Origin: SR-FBR-E99 sp963732365
Lineage (GTDB): Bacteria; Bacteroidota; Bacteroidia; Bacteroidales; VadinHA17
NCBI GenBank assembly: GCA_963732365.1
Contig: CAVSZC010000003.1
Location: 196,517 to 260,516 of the forward strand
Reading direction: 5' to 3'
Length of the DNA: 64,000 bases
In this document: positions 37,812-47,669 of the stretch, one piece after another
Layout of the letters: the number at the start of each line of letters is the position of its first letter
How positions within the stretch are numbered: position 1 is the first letter of the stretch
Notes under the pieces: generated by a model
What the model saw: only the letters and a program-made list of their open reading frames with translations
The model's database searches: none
What the model was told of the DNA's origin: nothing
Translations under genes and position numbers: made by a program

Positions 37812-39059
37812 ATGTGTAAAATAAGTCACTCTGCGGGTGTTTTAGTCATCTGCCTCATCATTAATTCAGGTTTCTGCAGTGCAGAGTCCGGGAATGACAG
37901 GGCAAAACTGAAAGCTGAGGTTGACAGCATCCTTCAGAGCCAGGTTGATCTGGGCATGATCCCCGGTGCCGTCTTAATGATCAAAAAAGATAACAGGGTG
38001 ATCTGCCGGAAGGCATATGGCTATGCCCTGAAGTATGATTACAACCATAATTTGCCGGCCAGGCCGGAGAGAATGACTGTAAACCACCTGTTTGACCTTG
38101 CCTCGCTCACTAAGGTAGTTGGGACTACAACTTCAATCATGGTCCTGACTGACAGAGGACTGATAAAGCCTGAAGACCCGGTATGCAAGTACATTGAGGC
38201 ATTCAATACCCCTGAAAAAAAGGCAATTACCATCCGCCACCTGCTCACCCATACAGCGGGACTGTACGAATGGTATCCGCTTTATTACAGGTCCTCATCC
38301 AGGGAGGAATGCTACCGTCTCATCGGAGAGCTTCCCCTGGCATTTCCTGTCGGAGAAAAACGGAGATACAGTGATCTGGGATTCGTTCTCCTGGGTGAGA
38401 TCATTGAGATTGTATCCGGACTTCCGCAGGAGCAGTTCATGAACGAAAATATCTTCCAGCCTCTCGGCATGAAGCATACCTCCTATAATCCCCTGGAGAA
38501 CAAAAAATTCAGAAAGATAGCAGCCACCTCGGCAGGAAATCCATATGAGAGAAGAATGGTACATGATTCAACCCTCGGATTCACCTTTAAGGAGATAGAC
38601 CCTGACCAATGGAACGGATGGCGTACATACCTGCTCAGAGGAGAGGTAAATGACGGTAACACCTGGTATGCCAACGGGGGAATATCAGGTGCGGCCGGAC
38701 TGTTTTCAACAGCTGACGACCTTCAGAAACTGGTTGACATGCTGATCAACCGTGGTATGGCAGGCTCGAAAGAATTCATTTCGGCGGCAACGATTGAATC
38801 ATTCCTGACAATGGATGAATTCCGAAATGGCCTCGGATGGATGATGGATCCGGCCAATTCATTTATGAAGAATGCTCCGGAGGGCTCATTTGGCCACACC
38901 GGGTTTACCGGAACCAGCATCGCTGTTGTTCCGCATGATAAACTGTCGGTTATATTGCTGATAAACAGGCAGAATACCGGACTCTCAGAAGAAGGTGAAT
39001 ATTATAATGTTACTCCGGTACGACTGCAGATCTTTAATGCAGTATCAAAATACCATTGA
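37812..39059 (+). CDS. Serine hydrolase, class C beta-lactamase/PBP4-like family
   Basis: A 415-residue secreted enzyme with a signal peptide (about 1-24). The catalytic S-x-x-K is S98-L-T-K101 in FDLASLTKVVG. The second motif Y-x-N appears as YSD in RRYSDLGF, common in the esterase-like members. The third is H-T-G in FGHTGFTG. This points to a periplasmic esterase, D-aminopeptidase or amidase rather than a true beta-lactamase. It is the third gene of the symporter operon and converges with the GH13 gene only ten bases away. Confidence 0.88.
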   Translation: MCKISHSAGVLVICLIINSGFCSAESGNDRAKLKAEVDSILQSQVDLGMIPGAVLMIKKDNRVICRKAYGYALKYDYNHNLPARPERMTVNHLFDLASLTKVVGTTTSIMVLTDRGLIKPEDPVCKYIEAFNTPEKKAITIRHLLTHTAGLYEWYPLYYRSSSREECYRLIGELPLAFPVGEKRRYSDLGFVLLGEIIEIVSGLPQEQFMNENIFQPLGMKHTSYNPLENKKFRKIAATSAGNPYERRMVHDSTLGFTFKEIDPDQWNGWRTYLLRGEVNDGNTWYANGGISGAAGLFSTADDLQKLVDMLINRGMAGSKEFISAATIESFLTMDEFRNGLGWMMDPANSFMKNAPEGSFGHTGFTGTSIAVVPHDKLSVILLINRQNTGLSEEGEYYNVTPVRLQIFNAVSKYH

Positions 39060-39068
39060 ATACTGTGA

Positions 39069-40589
39069 TCAGAGAGTATATTCCGGCACCTGCACCAGGT
39101 TGCTTCCCTCCTGCTTTGGTTCCAGCATGAAGACATAAGCTTTCCATCCGGGCTCGTCGAGGTACATGCCCCTTTGCTGCAGATCGGTGCCCTCCCTCTC
39201 ATAGGTGTTGCCTCCCAGTATGTCTTTCAGGGTCCACGACTTGCCCTCCAGGTCACTGAAAGGATGCTTTATGTAACACTGGCTTCGTGAGGGTGAATAG
39301 TTTACAGCGACAAGGATTTTTTGTCCGTCTTCACCCTGCCATGCAAAAGAGATAAAGTTATTGTGCGTCCAGTTGCTCTCCCATGCCTGGTGGCACTCCA
39401 GAAGTTGCCATCGGCCTGACCTGACTACTGCCATCCTCAGTATACCGAGCAGTTTATCATAAAACTCCACAAGGCTTTTATTTACAGGCTCTTCCGGACC
39501 TCTGACCAGATGAGGTGAAATGCGCTTCTTCCTCCCCTCGAACTGACCCTGGTGAAAGAAACGGAGGCCCGGTGACAAAAAAGTGATGACGGCTGCCGCT
39601 TCATGTATCCCTGCCGCGAAGTCAGCTGCAACCCTTGGCTCATCATGGTTCTCGAGAAACCTGGCCATCCGGCTCTGATAATCAAGACCTGCAAAAAAGT
39701 GCTCCCTGACCGGTCTTGCGTGACCCTCTTTAAGACGGTCATACAGACGCTTATCATAAGCATATTCAAAACCCTGCTGCAGCATCGTCCATTCAAGGTC
39801 CCAGTAAACCTCTGCCATGAAGCAGAATTCCGGATTCACCTCACGTACCTGCCGTGTGGCCCTGGGCCAGAAGGGCTGGCATCTGATGCCCCATGTCCGC
39901 TGAAATACATCGGAAAGTACCAGCATGGCCATGTCGCATCTCACACCATCGCACTGTCCGGCTATCCTGATCAGTTCTCCTGTCATAGCCTCCTGAAGAC
40001 CCTGGTTGCCATAATTAAGCTGGAGCGTGTCAGGCCACCCGGAAAAGAACGGATCCCTTCCGAGGGCCAGAACGACATCTCCCTGATCAGAGGTGATCCG
40101 CCTGTAGTTCTGTGGCTCCCGTTCCAGGTCCTTCTCACTCGCCCGGATGTAATAATCGATGTGTTCATGAACCCAGTGGTGGTCCGGTGCCGTATGGTTG
40201 GGAACAAAGTCGAGCATCAGCTTCATACCCCTGTTTTTAAGACGGATGCGCAATCGTGACAGCGCCTCGTCACCGCCGAGATCCTTCGAAACCGTATATG
40301 CCGTGATGGCAAATCCTGAGCCGGCTATGTCTTCTTCCTTAAGGTCGGGCAGCGTATCCTCAAACTCCCGCCTCCAGCCCTCATTCTGCCTTGATATGCG
40401 CTGCCCCTCAGCGCCTGTCTGCCATACACTCAGAAACCATATCCAGTCAAATCCCTTATCAGACAGGCTGTCAAGTTCCGCATCGGGTATGTCATCAAGA
40501 GTGGCATGACGGCCAAGACTGAGTGATAACTCTGTCATCCATACCCGGGTGTTAACCTGGTACAACGATTGAAACGATGGTTTGTTCAT
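39069..40589 (-). CDS. GH13 alpha-amylase family glycosidase
   Basis: A 506-residue enzyme with no signal peptide, so probably cytoplasmic. The four GH13 regions are present: DFVPNH (127-132), DGVRCDMA with nucleophile D219, MAEVYWD with acid/base E260, and LENHDEPR with H315-D316. The short B domain and lack of secretion suggest a cytoplasmic alpha-glucosidase, maltodextrin hydrolase or phosphorylase-like enzyme acting on storage or imported alpha-glucans. It starts 26 bases after the stop of the metallohydrolase gene, on the same strand, and may share its transcript. The exact substrate cannot be read from sequence. Confidence 0.92.
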   Translation of the reverse strand: MNKPSFQSLYQVNTRVWMTELSLSLGRHATLDDIPDAELDSLSDKGFDWIWFLSVWQTGAEGQRISRQNEGWRREFEDTLPDLKEEDIAGSGFAITAYTVSKDLGGDEALSRLRIRLKNRGMKLMLDFVPNHTAPDHHWVHEHIDYYIRASEKDLEREPQNYRRITSDQGDVVLALGRDPFFSGWPDTLQLNYGNQGLQEAMTGELIRIAGQCDGVRCDMAMLVLSDVFQRTWGIRCQPFWPRATRQVREVNPEFCFMAEVYWDLEWTMLQQGFEYAYDKRLYDRLKEGHARPVREHFFAGLDYQSRMARFLENHDEPRVAADFAAGIHEAAAVITFLSPGLRFFHQGQFEGRKKRISPHLVRGPEEPVNKSLVEFYDKLLGILRMAVVRSGRWQLLECHQAWESNWTHNNFISFAWQGEDGQKILVAVNYSPSRSQCYIKHPFSDLEGKSWTLKDILGGNTYEREGTDLQQRGMYLDEPGWKAYVFMLEPKQEGSNLVQVPEYTL

Positions 40590-40615
40590 GTGGTGTTTTT
40601 TCTTAATTCAATATA

Positions 40616-42007
40616 TCAGATAGTTATAGTTTCTCCGTATTCCGGCAGAACTGCTTTGATCCCATATTTTGACCTGATTGCCTCCGAAAGCGTTCTTCTC
40701 TCTCTATCCTCCCCGTGTGTGAGTACCAGCCGGGGGCGGGAGAAAGCAACTGCATCAAACCATCTCAGGAGGTCTGACTGGCCCGCATGGGCACTTAACC
40801 CGCCAAGTGATGCGATGTGAGCGTTTACGGGAATATCTTCCTTGTATATCCTCACTGTTTTATCTCCATCGACCAGCCTCCTGCCAAGGGTGCCAGCACC
40901 CTGGTAACCGATGATCATCACAGTAGTTTCCGGATAGCGGAGGTTATGCCGTAGGTGATGAATGATCCTTCCCGCATTGCACATACCTGCCCCAGCCATA
41001 ATCATGCATGGCCCGCTGACCTTATTCAGCGCCATGGATTCCTCAGCCGTAACTGACAATTGCAACCGTGAAAGATCGCCTTTCACGACACCAAGCCTGA
41101 CCATCTCCTCTGCTTCCTCATCATAGAGCTCCTGGTGCCTTGCATATATCCTTGTCGCCGCAATAGCCATCGGGCTGTCAAGGTAAACAGGTATCTCAGG
41201 CAGGTTGCCGCGATGCACTGCCCTGGCCATGTAATAAAGCAGTTGCTGCGCCCTGCCAATGGCAAATGACGGTACCAGTATCTTCCCTTTTCTTTCAGTC
41301 GCGTTTCGAATTATATCCCTGGCTTCTGCAAGAGTATCCTGAAGAGACTTGTGGTCACGGTCACCATAGGTCGATTCCATGAAGACAATATCAGCGGAAT
41401 GAAACGGATCAGGATCCTTCAATATGGCCATATCCTGCCTGCCAAGGTCACCCGAAAAGAGTATCCTTTTCTTTAAATGGTCCTCCTTAATAGTCAGTTC
41501 AATTGATACTGATCCGAGTATGTGTCCGGCCTCGCGGACCCTTGCAACCACTGATGGTGCAATTTCGACATACTCATTATATGGGATGGGGGTCAGCAAT
41601 CTCATGGCTGCATTTACATCCTCCTCAGTATAATCCGGGCTGATAGGCTCCTCCCCTCTTGCGACGCGCCTCCGGTTAATACGGGCAAGATCATTCGCCT
41701 GAATGCTGACAGCATCCCTGAGTATGATTTCTATTATTGCTATTGTTGCTTCAGTGGCGTAGATCGGACCTGCATAACCGTTCTTTGTCAACAGAGGGAT
41801 GCGGCCCGTGTGATCAAGGTGCCCATGTGTCAGTATCACAGCATTCAGAGTCCTGATATCAATAGGAGGCAACTGCCGGTTAAGGTTCTCAAGGTCTTTT
41901 TCTCCCTGGAAAACGCCAAAATCAACAAGCAGGTTCGTATGCCTGCTCTGCAAATAATAGGCTGATCCTGTAACGCACCCGGCAGCACCGAATAAAGTAA
42001 CCTGCAT
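40616..42007 (-). CDS. Beta-CASP metallo-beta-lactamase fold RNase-like protein
   Basis: A 463-residue protein, taking M at 42007 (MQVTLFGAAGCVTGS) because homologues start with this strand; the frame extends 11 codons further. The zinc motif THGHLDHTG lies near 59-67. FSGDLGRQD and ESTYGDRDH follow, then the beta-CASP region (PSFAIGRAQQLLYYM, IMAGAGMCNAGRI) and the final LTHGE. This is the CPSF73/Ysh1-like bacterial group, which cuts RNA as endo- or exonuclease. Function in the cell is inferred as RNA processing. Confidence 0.9.
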   Translation of the reverse strand: MQVTLFGAAGCVTGSAYYLQSRHTNLLVDFGVFQGEKDLENLNRQLPPIDIRTLNAVILTHGHLDHTGRIPLLTKNGYAGPIYATEATIAIIEIILRDAVSIQANDLARINRRRVARGEEPISPDYTEEDVNAAMRLLTPIPYNEYVEIAPSVVARVREAGHILGSVSIELTIKEDHLKKRILFSGDLGRQDMAILKDPDPFHSADIVFMESTYGDRDHKSLQDTLAEARDIIRNATERKGKILVPSFAIGRAQQLLYYMARAVHRGNLPEIPVYLDSPMAIAATRIYARHQELYDEEAEEMVRLGVVKGDLSRLQLSVTAEESMALNKVSGPCMIMAGAGMCNAGRIIHHLRHNLRYPETTVMIIGYQGAGTLGRRLVDGDKTVRIYKEDIPVNAHIASLGGLSAHAGQSDLLRWFDAVAFSRPRLVLTHGEDRERRTLSEAIRSKYGIKAVLPEYGETITI

Positions 42008-42091
42008 AAATATCCTTTTACTAAAGAATAAAGATAACAATATAACCAGAACCTAATTACCAGACTCTGCCCGATTAAACGGGCGCTCAGA

Positions 42092-42610
42092 TCACCTGAC
42101 CCATACCCTGACGATCTCGGCGATGTACAGTTTATGTATGCCTCCCTTGGTGCTGTAGTGCGTTACCAGCGGCTCGCTGTCAAGGAAAGCGTCACGGGAG
42201 AGCCTCTCTCCGTAAAGCTTGCGGCACTCAAGCACCAGCCGGGCCTCACAGAAAGCAGGATAACCAAGCTCTGTAAAATGCGGCGTCAGCCCTGTTTCGG
42301 CTACCTTGTCAATGTCTCTTCCGCTCTTCGTTCCGCACAGATTGAGGGCATCACGGTGCTTTTCATCAAAGAACGTAAGGGTGAACCCGTCGGTGCTCTC
42401 AATGAATTCATATGTATATCGTTCCGGACGAACAAAAATATAAACAACCGGCTTGTTCCAGAGATAACCGACACCACCCCAGTTGGCTGTCATGGTGTTG
42501 AACTTCTCCCTGGTGCCGGCAGTGACAAGCATCCAGTCAGATGCAATCAGTTTAATAAGATTGCCATCTATTGCCATAGGGCTTATCTGTTTGTATTTCA
42601 GATCTTTCAT
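42092..42610 (-). CDS. Flavin reductase family protein (FMN-binding)
   Basis: A 172-residue flavoprotein of the flavin reductase-like fold. The FMN-binding face is visible in LVTAGTREKFNTMTANWGGVGYLWNKPVVYIFVRP, cited here in part as TMTANWGGVGYLW near 38-50. RYTYEFIESTDGFTLTFF and LNLCGTKSGRDIDK follow, which match the group often found in Bacteroides and clostridia. These proteins bind FMN and reduce it or pass electrons; partners are unknown. It stands on its own between the metallohydrolase and a membrane protein. Confidence 0.88.
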   Translation of the reverse strand: MKDLKYKQISPMAIDGNLIKLIASDWMLVTAGTREKFNTMTANWGGVGYLWNKPVVYIFVRPERYTYEFIESTDGFTLTFFDEKHRDALNLCGTKSGRDIDKVAETGLTPHFTELGYPAFCEARLVLECRKLYGERLSRDAFLDSEPLVTHYSTKGGIHKLYIAEIVRVWVR

Positions 42611-42699
42611 AGTTGATTATTTCGTGGTGCTGAAAACAGGACTGACAACAGTATAAAATTAAAAGGAATACATCGAATTGGGTTCATTGAATAAAACTA

Positions 42700-43209
42700 T
42701 TATTTCGCTGATATGCTTTGCTCCCGGATGGATTTCATGTTTTTAAGGTGGATAACCGAAATGCAGATTGTTGCAATCAGAATATTAGAAGGAATTATGA
42801 TACTTCTGAAATGATCTGTCTGCATTTGGCTGGAAGATCCTGTTAGGTCTGTAAAGGAGATAAACCATGGTTGTAGAATCCATTTAATTATTAGTATCGC
42901 CATTACAGTCAGACTCAGAAAACCACGATTCCAGGCACGGTTCTGAAAACTCAGTTTTTCATACGACAAAGTGACTCCGATAAAGGTAGCCAGTCCCTGT
43001 GAAAGGAGCCACATAAAGAAATACATCATATAATACGTCAGGAGATCGTCAGTGGCTCGTCCTATATAGCCTGGCCTTTCTGATAACTCCAGTTTATGTG
43101 CATAGTGGCGCACCTGTTTGCCGGCAAATGCCACGACTAAACATTCCAGTGAGATTGCCAATGCAATTATTAGCATCAGTTTTACAAAGTTGTTCTGAAG
43201 AAGCTTCAA
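42700..43209 (-). CDS. Hypothetical four-helix membrane protein
   Basis: A 169-residue protein with four hydrophobic segments (about 10-30, 55-80, 98-118 and 132-152) separated by short charged loops, and a soluble-looking C-terminus. No motif was recognised and there are no conserved metal or catalytic residues visible by eye. It is flanked by gaps of about 80 to 90 bases and looks to be a single-gene unit. The open frame is long and its codon use resembles its neighbours, which supports a real gene. Confidence 0.6.
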   Translation of the reverse strand: MKLLQNNFVKLMLIIALAISLECLVVAFAGKQVRHYAHKLELSERPGYIGRATDDLLTYYMMYFFMWLLSQGLATFIGVTLSYEKLSFQNRAWNRGFLSLTVMAILIIKWILQPWFISFTDLTGSSSQMQTDHFRSIIIPSNILIATICISVIHLKNMKSIREQSISAK

Positions 43210-43288
43210 ATGAATACAGGTCTTAACCGTCCTGCTAAAATAGTTTAAGCAGTCTAATTATTTAATAGTGATTCAACATATTAATTTC

Positions 43289-44287
43289 CTATTTCACAAC
43301 GTCAAAGAACAAACCAAGGCTCCAGGAAAATTGAAATTGGTCCAGGTACATGGGAGGAACAAATGGATTATGATAAGAATTATAAAGATAACTGTAAGAA
43401 GAAACCCCGAGGTCGATTTTTAAGCCTGCTTTTTTTGAAAAGTAAAAGTCATTACCAACTCTAACATAATATGTATAATAAGGATTCCCGTTATCATCTT
43501 GACTGAACAAACTATAACCGGTGCCAATTAACCCATATAAACTCTTATAAAAATGAAAACTTAATTCAAGGGCCGTATATCCCAGGTAAAATGAAGAATT
43601 AAAATCATCAGGGACAAATCGCTCCATTACATGTTTGTCAACTAATCCTTTCGGGACGATTTGTTGATTTATTGTAAGGTAGTTGAATAGACTGATTCCG
43701 ATACTTGTAACTTTAAAAGAACCGGCTTCCATTGAAATTGACAGGGCACTTTTAAAATCAACATAGTCATTTTTTGCAGGATTTACATCTGAATTGGGTC
43801 GCTCAGAGTTTTTAATATTAGTTGGGCTTTCACTTTCTAATTTACTCTCCAATAAACCAGCGATTTCATAATTCCCATTTTGATTAGCGATAATAAATGC
43901 AGTCTTACCTGAATTATTCTTCAAATCTGAATTCGCACCCTTTCTAATTAACAGGCTGACAACATCACTTTTTCCAAATGCAGATGCATAAATTAAGGCA
44001 GTAGAACCATATTTATCCTGCAAATCTAATTTCGCTCCTCTATCTATCAGAATTTCACAAACCTTCCTGCAACCTTGCTTTGAGGCTGCCATAAGTAAAG
44101 TAGTATTATTTGAGTCAGTATAATCTACTGAAATCACCGATGGTGCAGTAATTATTGCAGATGCTGTATCATAAGCAACGAGTTCATCCATAAGCTTCAC
44201 AGCTTGTGGATCGTACTGTGCCTTGACACAGGTCGAGATCAGCATCAGGCATACACAAATCAAGTTTTGTAAATTAAGGTACCACAT
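43289..44287 (-). CDS. Ankyrin-repeat protein with a barrel-like C-terminal domain
   Basis: About 332 residues from the chosen start M at 44287, which places a good signal peptide (LICVCLMLISTCVKA) at the front. Three to four ankyrin repeats follow: TTLLMAASKQGCRKVCEIL, STALIYASAFGKSDVVSLL and KTAFIIANQNGNYEIAGLL. The last half (about 180-332) alternates aromatic and polar residues and ends in WSLGLFFDVVK, which resembles the strand pattern of an outer-membrane beta-barrel. It could be a surface or periplasmic anchor with ankyrins facing the periplasm. The barrel call is by eye and uncertain. It has an AT-richer base content than the genes to its left. Confidence 0.7.
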   Translation of the reverse strand: MWYLNLQNLICVCLMLISTCVKAQYDPQAVKLMDELVAYDTASAIITAPSVISVDYTDSNNTTLLMAASKQGCRKVCEILIDRGAKLDLQDKYGSTALIYASAFGKSDVVSLLIRKGANSDLKNNSGKTAFIIANQNGNYEIAGLLESKLESESPTNIKNSERPNSDVNPAKNDYVDFKSALSISMEAGSFKVTSIGISLFNYLTINQQIVPKGLVDKHVMERFVPDDFNSSFYLGYTALELSFHFYKSLYGLIGTGYSLFSQDDNGNPYYTYYVRVGNDFYFSKKAGLKIDLGVSSYSYLYNSYHNPFVPPMYLDQFQFSWSLGLFFDVVK

Positions 44288-44556
44288 AGTCTTGAAGGCT
44301 TTTCGAGTGTGCTTTATAAATTTACATTTTAGATTGCAGTCAGGCAAATAATATTACAAAACAGGGTTAAACTGTCTTTTGATTCCGAATCATTCCAATT
44401 ATCCTGGTACATTATAAAGGCATCCATTTGGCTTCCAGCTTATTGGCACACTCATACTTGAGAGTCTTAATGACTGGAATGGCCAATAGACAATAACGCT
44501 TCAGTAATTACAAATAAGATAGACCGGGGCCATCCCCGGCATCTTTTAAAGGTACC

Positions 44557-45966
44557 TTAATTCAGCAAACCGAATATTAAGGAAGTATCCTCTTTTGCCT
44601 TATTCGCTTGTGAAGGTGAGGTTTGTTCAAGCTTATTAATGTACTCGTCCCAGAAAATGAGCCTCCTCTTTTTATTTTCAGGATCCGAGGGTGTATTATA
44701 TACATATCTGATCTCAGGAACGGTCCAGTCAGTTTTGCCAGTGACGGGATTCGTATACAGATTCACTGATTGGATGGCACCTAATCTGCAAAGAGGGGTG
44801 AACATAGCTGTAACAAAATTTCCAAGGGAATAGATTATCAGCGATTTACGGGGAATACCTGTGGAATCTGACAGGAAACAATACTTTGATGAATCGTCAA
44901 CGGCAAGGTTTAAATAGTTTTGATATCCATTAATGAAGCACACCTCATCAGGCTGAAGAACGTGAGGATGGCTTCCTGTTATGATATCGGCCCCGTTTAC
45001 TGCAAGCCTTCTTGCGATTTTCATTATTTCAGGATCAGGATATGTCTCATATTCATAACCCCAGTGCAAACTTAATATCTTGATATCAATGCCGTCATGC
45101 TCCATTTTTTTCAGGACCCCCGTGATTTCACTCAAATCAATCTCATTCACATCAAGCGGAGCAATGCCCTGAATAATATTCATACTGATCTCTTTTCTCG
45201 GCAAATCTTCAGGATTGTTTAAACCCCATGATAAAGCATAATAACCTATTCTTACACCGTTTTTAGAAAACATGAGATAATCTCCGTGACACTCCCCGTC
45301 CACTGCAACCCCGGCAGATTCTATCCCGTTTTCTTCAAGAAACCTGATGGTTTCTGCAAGGCCCTCTGTCCCTCTGTCTAATGCATGATTATTAGCTAAA
45401 GAAAGAGCAGTAAAAATATTCCCGTTACCATCCGCCCTGTTGAATGACGTGATAAGTCCGGGTGAAGAATTATATGAAACATAATCCGGCCAAAAAGACG
45501 GCACTGGCATGTGCTTCACTACCGGAGTTTCAAGGTTTCCGAAAACCATGTCTTTGGTTTCGAGATATGACTTGACTTCCTTGCTGAGAAAATCTTCCCA
45601 GTTGTCTTTTATCCACATTATGTCACCGACAAAAGCCAGGGAAAGAATGCCTTGTTCATCGTTATTTTTTATCAGTACTTCGTCCAGCAAAGCCTGGTTT
45701 CTGAAATAATCAGTTATACTGTCAGGTGCAGCAATTCTTTTGTTAAGATATTTCCTGAAATATTTTATACCCGACAGGACATTTTTAGATAACGGATATC
45801 CTTCAGCCCGGAATGCAAGATACCTTTTTTCAGATTTTGGATCTGTCGATTGTAATTTCCGTGAGTCTATTGTTGAGACAATGGCCGTAATGGCCAGAAG
45901 AGCCAATGCAAACAGAATTATCTTTTTAAACCTGGCATAATTCATCAGCACATTGTACCGCATCAT
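44557..45966 (-). CDS. CapA family (poly-gamma-glutamate synthesis-like) protein
   Basis: A 469-residue protein with an N-terminal membrane anchor (about 14-30) and a metallophosphatase-like CapA domain. Motifs: LAFVGDIMW, VFGNLETPVV, LSLANNHALDRG, LSLHWGYEYE and TGSHPHVLQP, with the His/Asp residues expected to bind metals. CapA-like proteins act in polyglutamate capsule export or other envelope polymer steps; many Bacteroidetes members have unknown roles. There are no capB/capC homologues nearby, so capsule synthesis is unlikely to be the local function. Start at 45966 includes five extra residues; 45951 (MNYARFKK) is possible. Confidence 0.87.
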   Translation of the reverse strand: MMRYNVLMNYARFKKIILFALALLAITAIVSTIDSRKLQSTDPKSEKRYLAFRAEGYPLSKNVLSGIKYFRKYLNKRIAAPDSITDYFRNQALLDEVLIKNNDEQGILSLAFVGDIMWIKDNWEDFLSKEVKSYLETKDMVFGNLETPVVKHMPVPSFWPDYVSYNSSPGLITSFNRADGNGNIFTALSLANNHALDRGTEGLAETIRFLEENGIESAGVAVDGECHGDYLMFSKNGVRIGYYALSWGLNNPEDLPRKEISMNIIQGIAPLDVNEIDLSEITGVLKKMEHDGIDIKILSLHWGYEYETYPDPEIMKIARRLAVNGADIITGSHPHVLQPDEVCFINGYQNYLNLAVDDSSKYCFLSDSTGIPRKSLIIYSLGNFVTAMFTPLCRLGAIQSVNLYTNPVTGKTDWTVPEIRYVYNTPSDPENKKRRLIFWDEYINKLEQTSPSQANKAKEDTSLIFGLLN

Positions 45967-45993
45967 TGAAAAACAAGACTTGTTAAGTGTCTA

Positions 45994-47445
45994 CTATTTA
46001 ATTTCACTTGTCCCTGCTCTGTCAATTCTTATGATCACGGGTTTAGGATTCTGATCCCAGCTGTCGGCAGGGTTTATAACTCCATCCCTTTCTTCTGCCC
46101 AGTTGCTCACTGACAGGTTCTCTGCACAAACTATATAACATACCGCCGTCCAGGCAAGAGCATACTGTGATGAAATATACATCTCAACCGAAACAGAAGC
46201 AGGAGGCAAATAATTATAAAATTCCCTGGAATATGGATTTGCTATTTCGACCTGGCTTATACCATTTATCTTACAAAAACCTGAATTGCCTTCATCGCAT
46301 ACAATTTTGCTAAAGGCCATGGAATGTTCCACCCCCTCTGCCGAAATTGTATAGTTTCTACTGCCTGTAAAATTCAGGTTCCATTTTTCAACAGGTGCCA
46401 TCGAGAATTTTGAATTATAATACCTGTCAATTTCACGTAGGAGGACATTATATCCAGAATAATCGGCTTGGTTTTGGTGTATCATGGAAAAAACATAAAA
46501 TACTGGTTTGGAGAATCCGCTTCTCAGGCTATAGGTATCAAGGATCCTGCGGCCAAGCTCATAGTAATTATCCGGACCGGAACTTATTCCATAATTTTCC
46601 CGAAGATAACCAAACTCATATGACATGATAGCCTGCAGAGGGCTGGTCATGAGGAGAGGATCAAATGCATTTTTGTAGTAATCGGCCGGAAGAGGATCTT
46701 TCAGTGTGGTCCAGCCATACAACATTCTCGAAGGATCAGATTGCACGTATTTCCGGAAACTTAAAATTGAAAAGAGGCCTTCAGGATATGAGATGCATTT
46801 TACTTTCATTGAGTAGGAACCAGATGAGCTTAATGAGAATGAAAGCTCCACATCAGATGGCAAGTTGGCTGAAAAATACGGATATTGACCGCTGATGGGG
46901 TAATTATACCTATAAAGGTAATTCTCCCATATCACCTTGTCTCCAAAAATGCTTCCGTTAACCAGAGCGGCCGTTCTGACCAGGTCGACAACTGCTTGTG
47001 TCTGTGTGCTTATTACCAGGGAGTTGTCCTCGACAACATCAACAGGTATTCTTGTCATGAAAGCAATTTCCTCCCCGTAAGCGGTCCCGGCAGAATTTGT
47101 CGCAAATGCCCTTACAAAATATTGTTTGGCAGGAATAAGATCTGTCATCGTAATAAAAAACAGACGAACACCGGATCCCTTATTATTGATGCCGCAATAC
47201 CTTTCAAATGAAGGATTTGCAATGGTGTCCCACACTAGGCCTCTTGAATTAATGTTGTCACCACCCTCGCTTGATATCCTCCCTCCACATGCTGCAGAGT
47301 TGAAGGTAATGTTCTCAACGGGCAATGTATTCAATATTGGGATCTCAACAGGTTCGCACCCATATTGGGTTAAGTACAATAAAACAATAAGTTCCTGCAA
47401 TCTGCGGGGTCTCATTTTAATGATTTTAAAAGGTTTCATTGTCAT
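45994..47445 (-). CDS. Lipoprotein with a fibronectin-III-like repeat
   Basis: A 483-residue protein with a basic start and a hydrophobic stretch ending at a Cys (LYLTQYGC), which may be a lipobox though it is not ideal. The domain that follows has the Bacteroidetes FnIII-like pattern: NSAACGGRISSEGGDNINS, then SRGLVWDTIANP, and PAKQYFVRAFATNSAGTAYG near residues 105-125. The rest (about 130-483) is not recognised; it is rich in Tyr, Ser and Asn and looks like a secreted beta-rich or substrate-binding module. It precedes the CapA-like gene by 27 bases on the same strand, so the pair may be co-transcribed. Confidence 0.65.
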   Translation of the reverse strand: MTMKPFKIIKMRPRRLQELIVLLYLTQYGCEPVEIPILNTLPVENITFNSAACGGRISSEGGDNINSRGLVWDTIANPSFERYCGINNKGSGVRLFFITMTDLIPAKQYFVRAFATNSAGTAYGEEIAFMTRIPVDVVEDNSLVISTQTQAVVDLVRTAALVNGSIFGDKVIWENYLYRYNYPISGQYPYFSANLPSDVELSFSLSSSGSYSMKVKCISYPEGLFSILSFRKYVQSDPSRMLYGWTTLKDPLPADYYKNAFDPLLMTSPLQAIMSYEFGYLRENYGISSGPDNYYELGRRILDTYSLRSGFSKPVFYVFSMIHQNQADYSGYNVLLREIDRYYNSKFSMAPVEKWNLNFTGSRNYTISAEGVEHSMAFSKIVCDEGNSGFCKINGISQVEIANPYSREFYNYLPPASVSVEMYISSQYALAWTAVCYIVCAENLSVSNWAEERDGVINPADSWDQNPKPVIIRIDRAGTSEIK

Positions 47446-47669
47446 TAACGGATGTCTTCAACGATTCAGCATGCCAGTACTCAGATGAAAGGTACAATAA
47501 TATTTTGACTGCTCCTTCAGGAAGATTTGTGATACTTCTCTTCGGTATTATCGATGGAAAACCAGGTTTTTACTATTTGACCTTATGAAGGACATGCCTC
47601 AGAATCTTCATATAAACTGAAAGGCTTTAGATATTGTAGCTTCAATTGCCCATTTATGCCATTCCAAGA

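Noticed and set aside
39603..40259. Open frame of 218 codons on the plus strand inside the GH13 gene
   Set aside because: The four GH13 catalytic regions on the minus strand settle the coding strand.
42134..42616. Open frame of 160 codons on the plus strand over the flavin reductase
   Set aside because: The minus-strand gene matches a known family over its entire length. The plus frame is a shadow.
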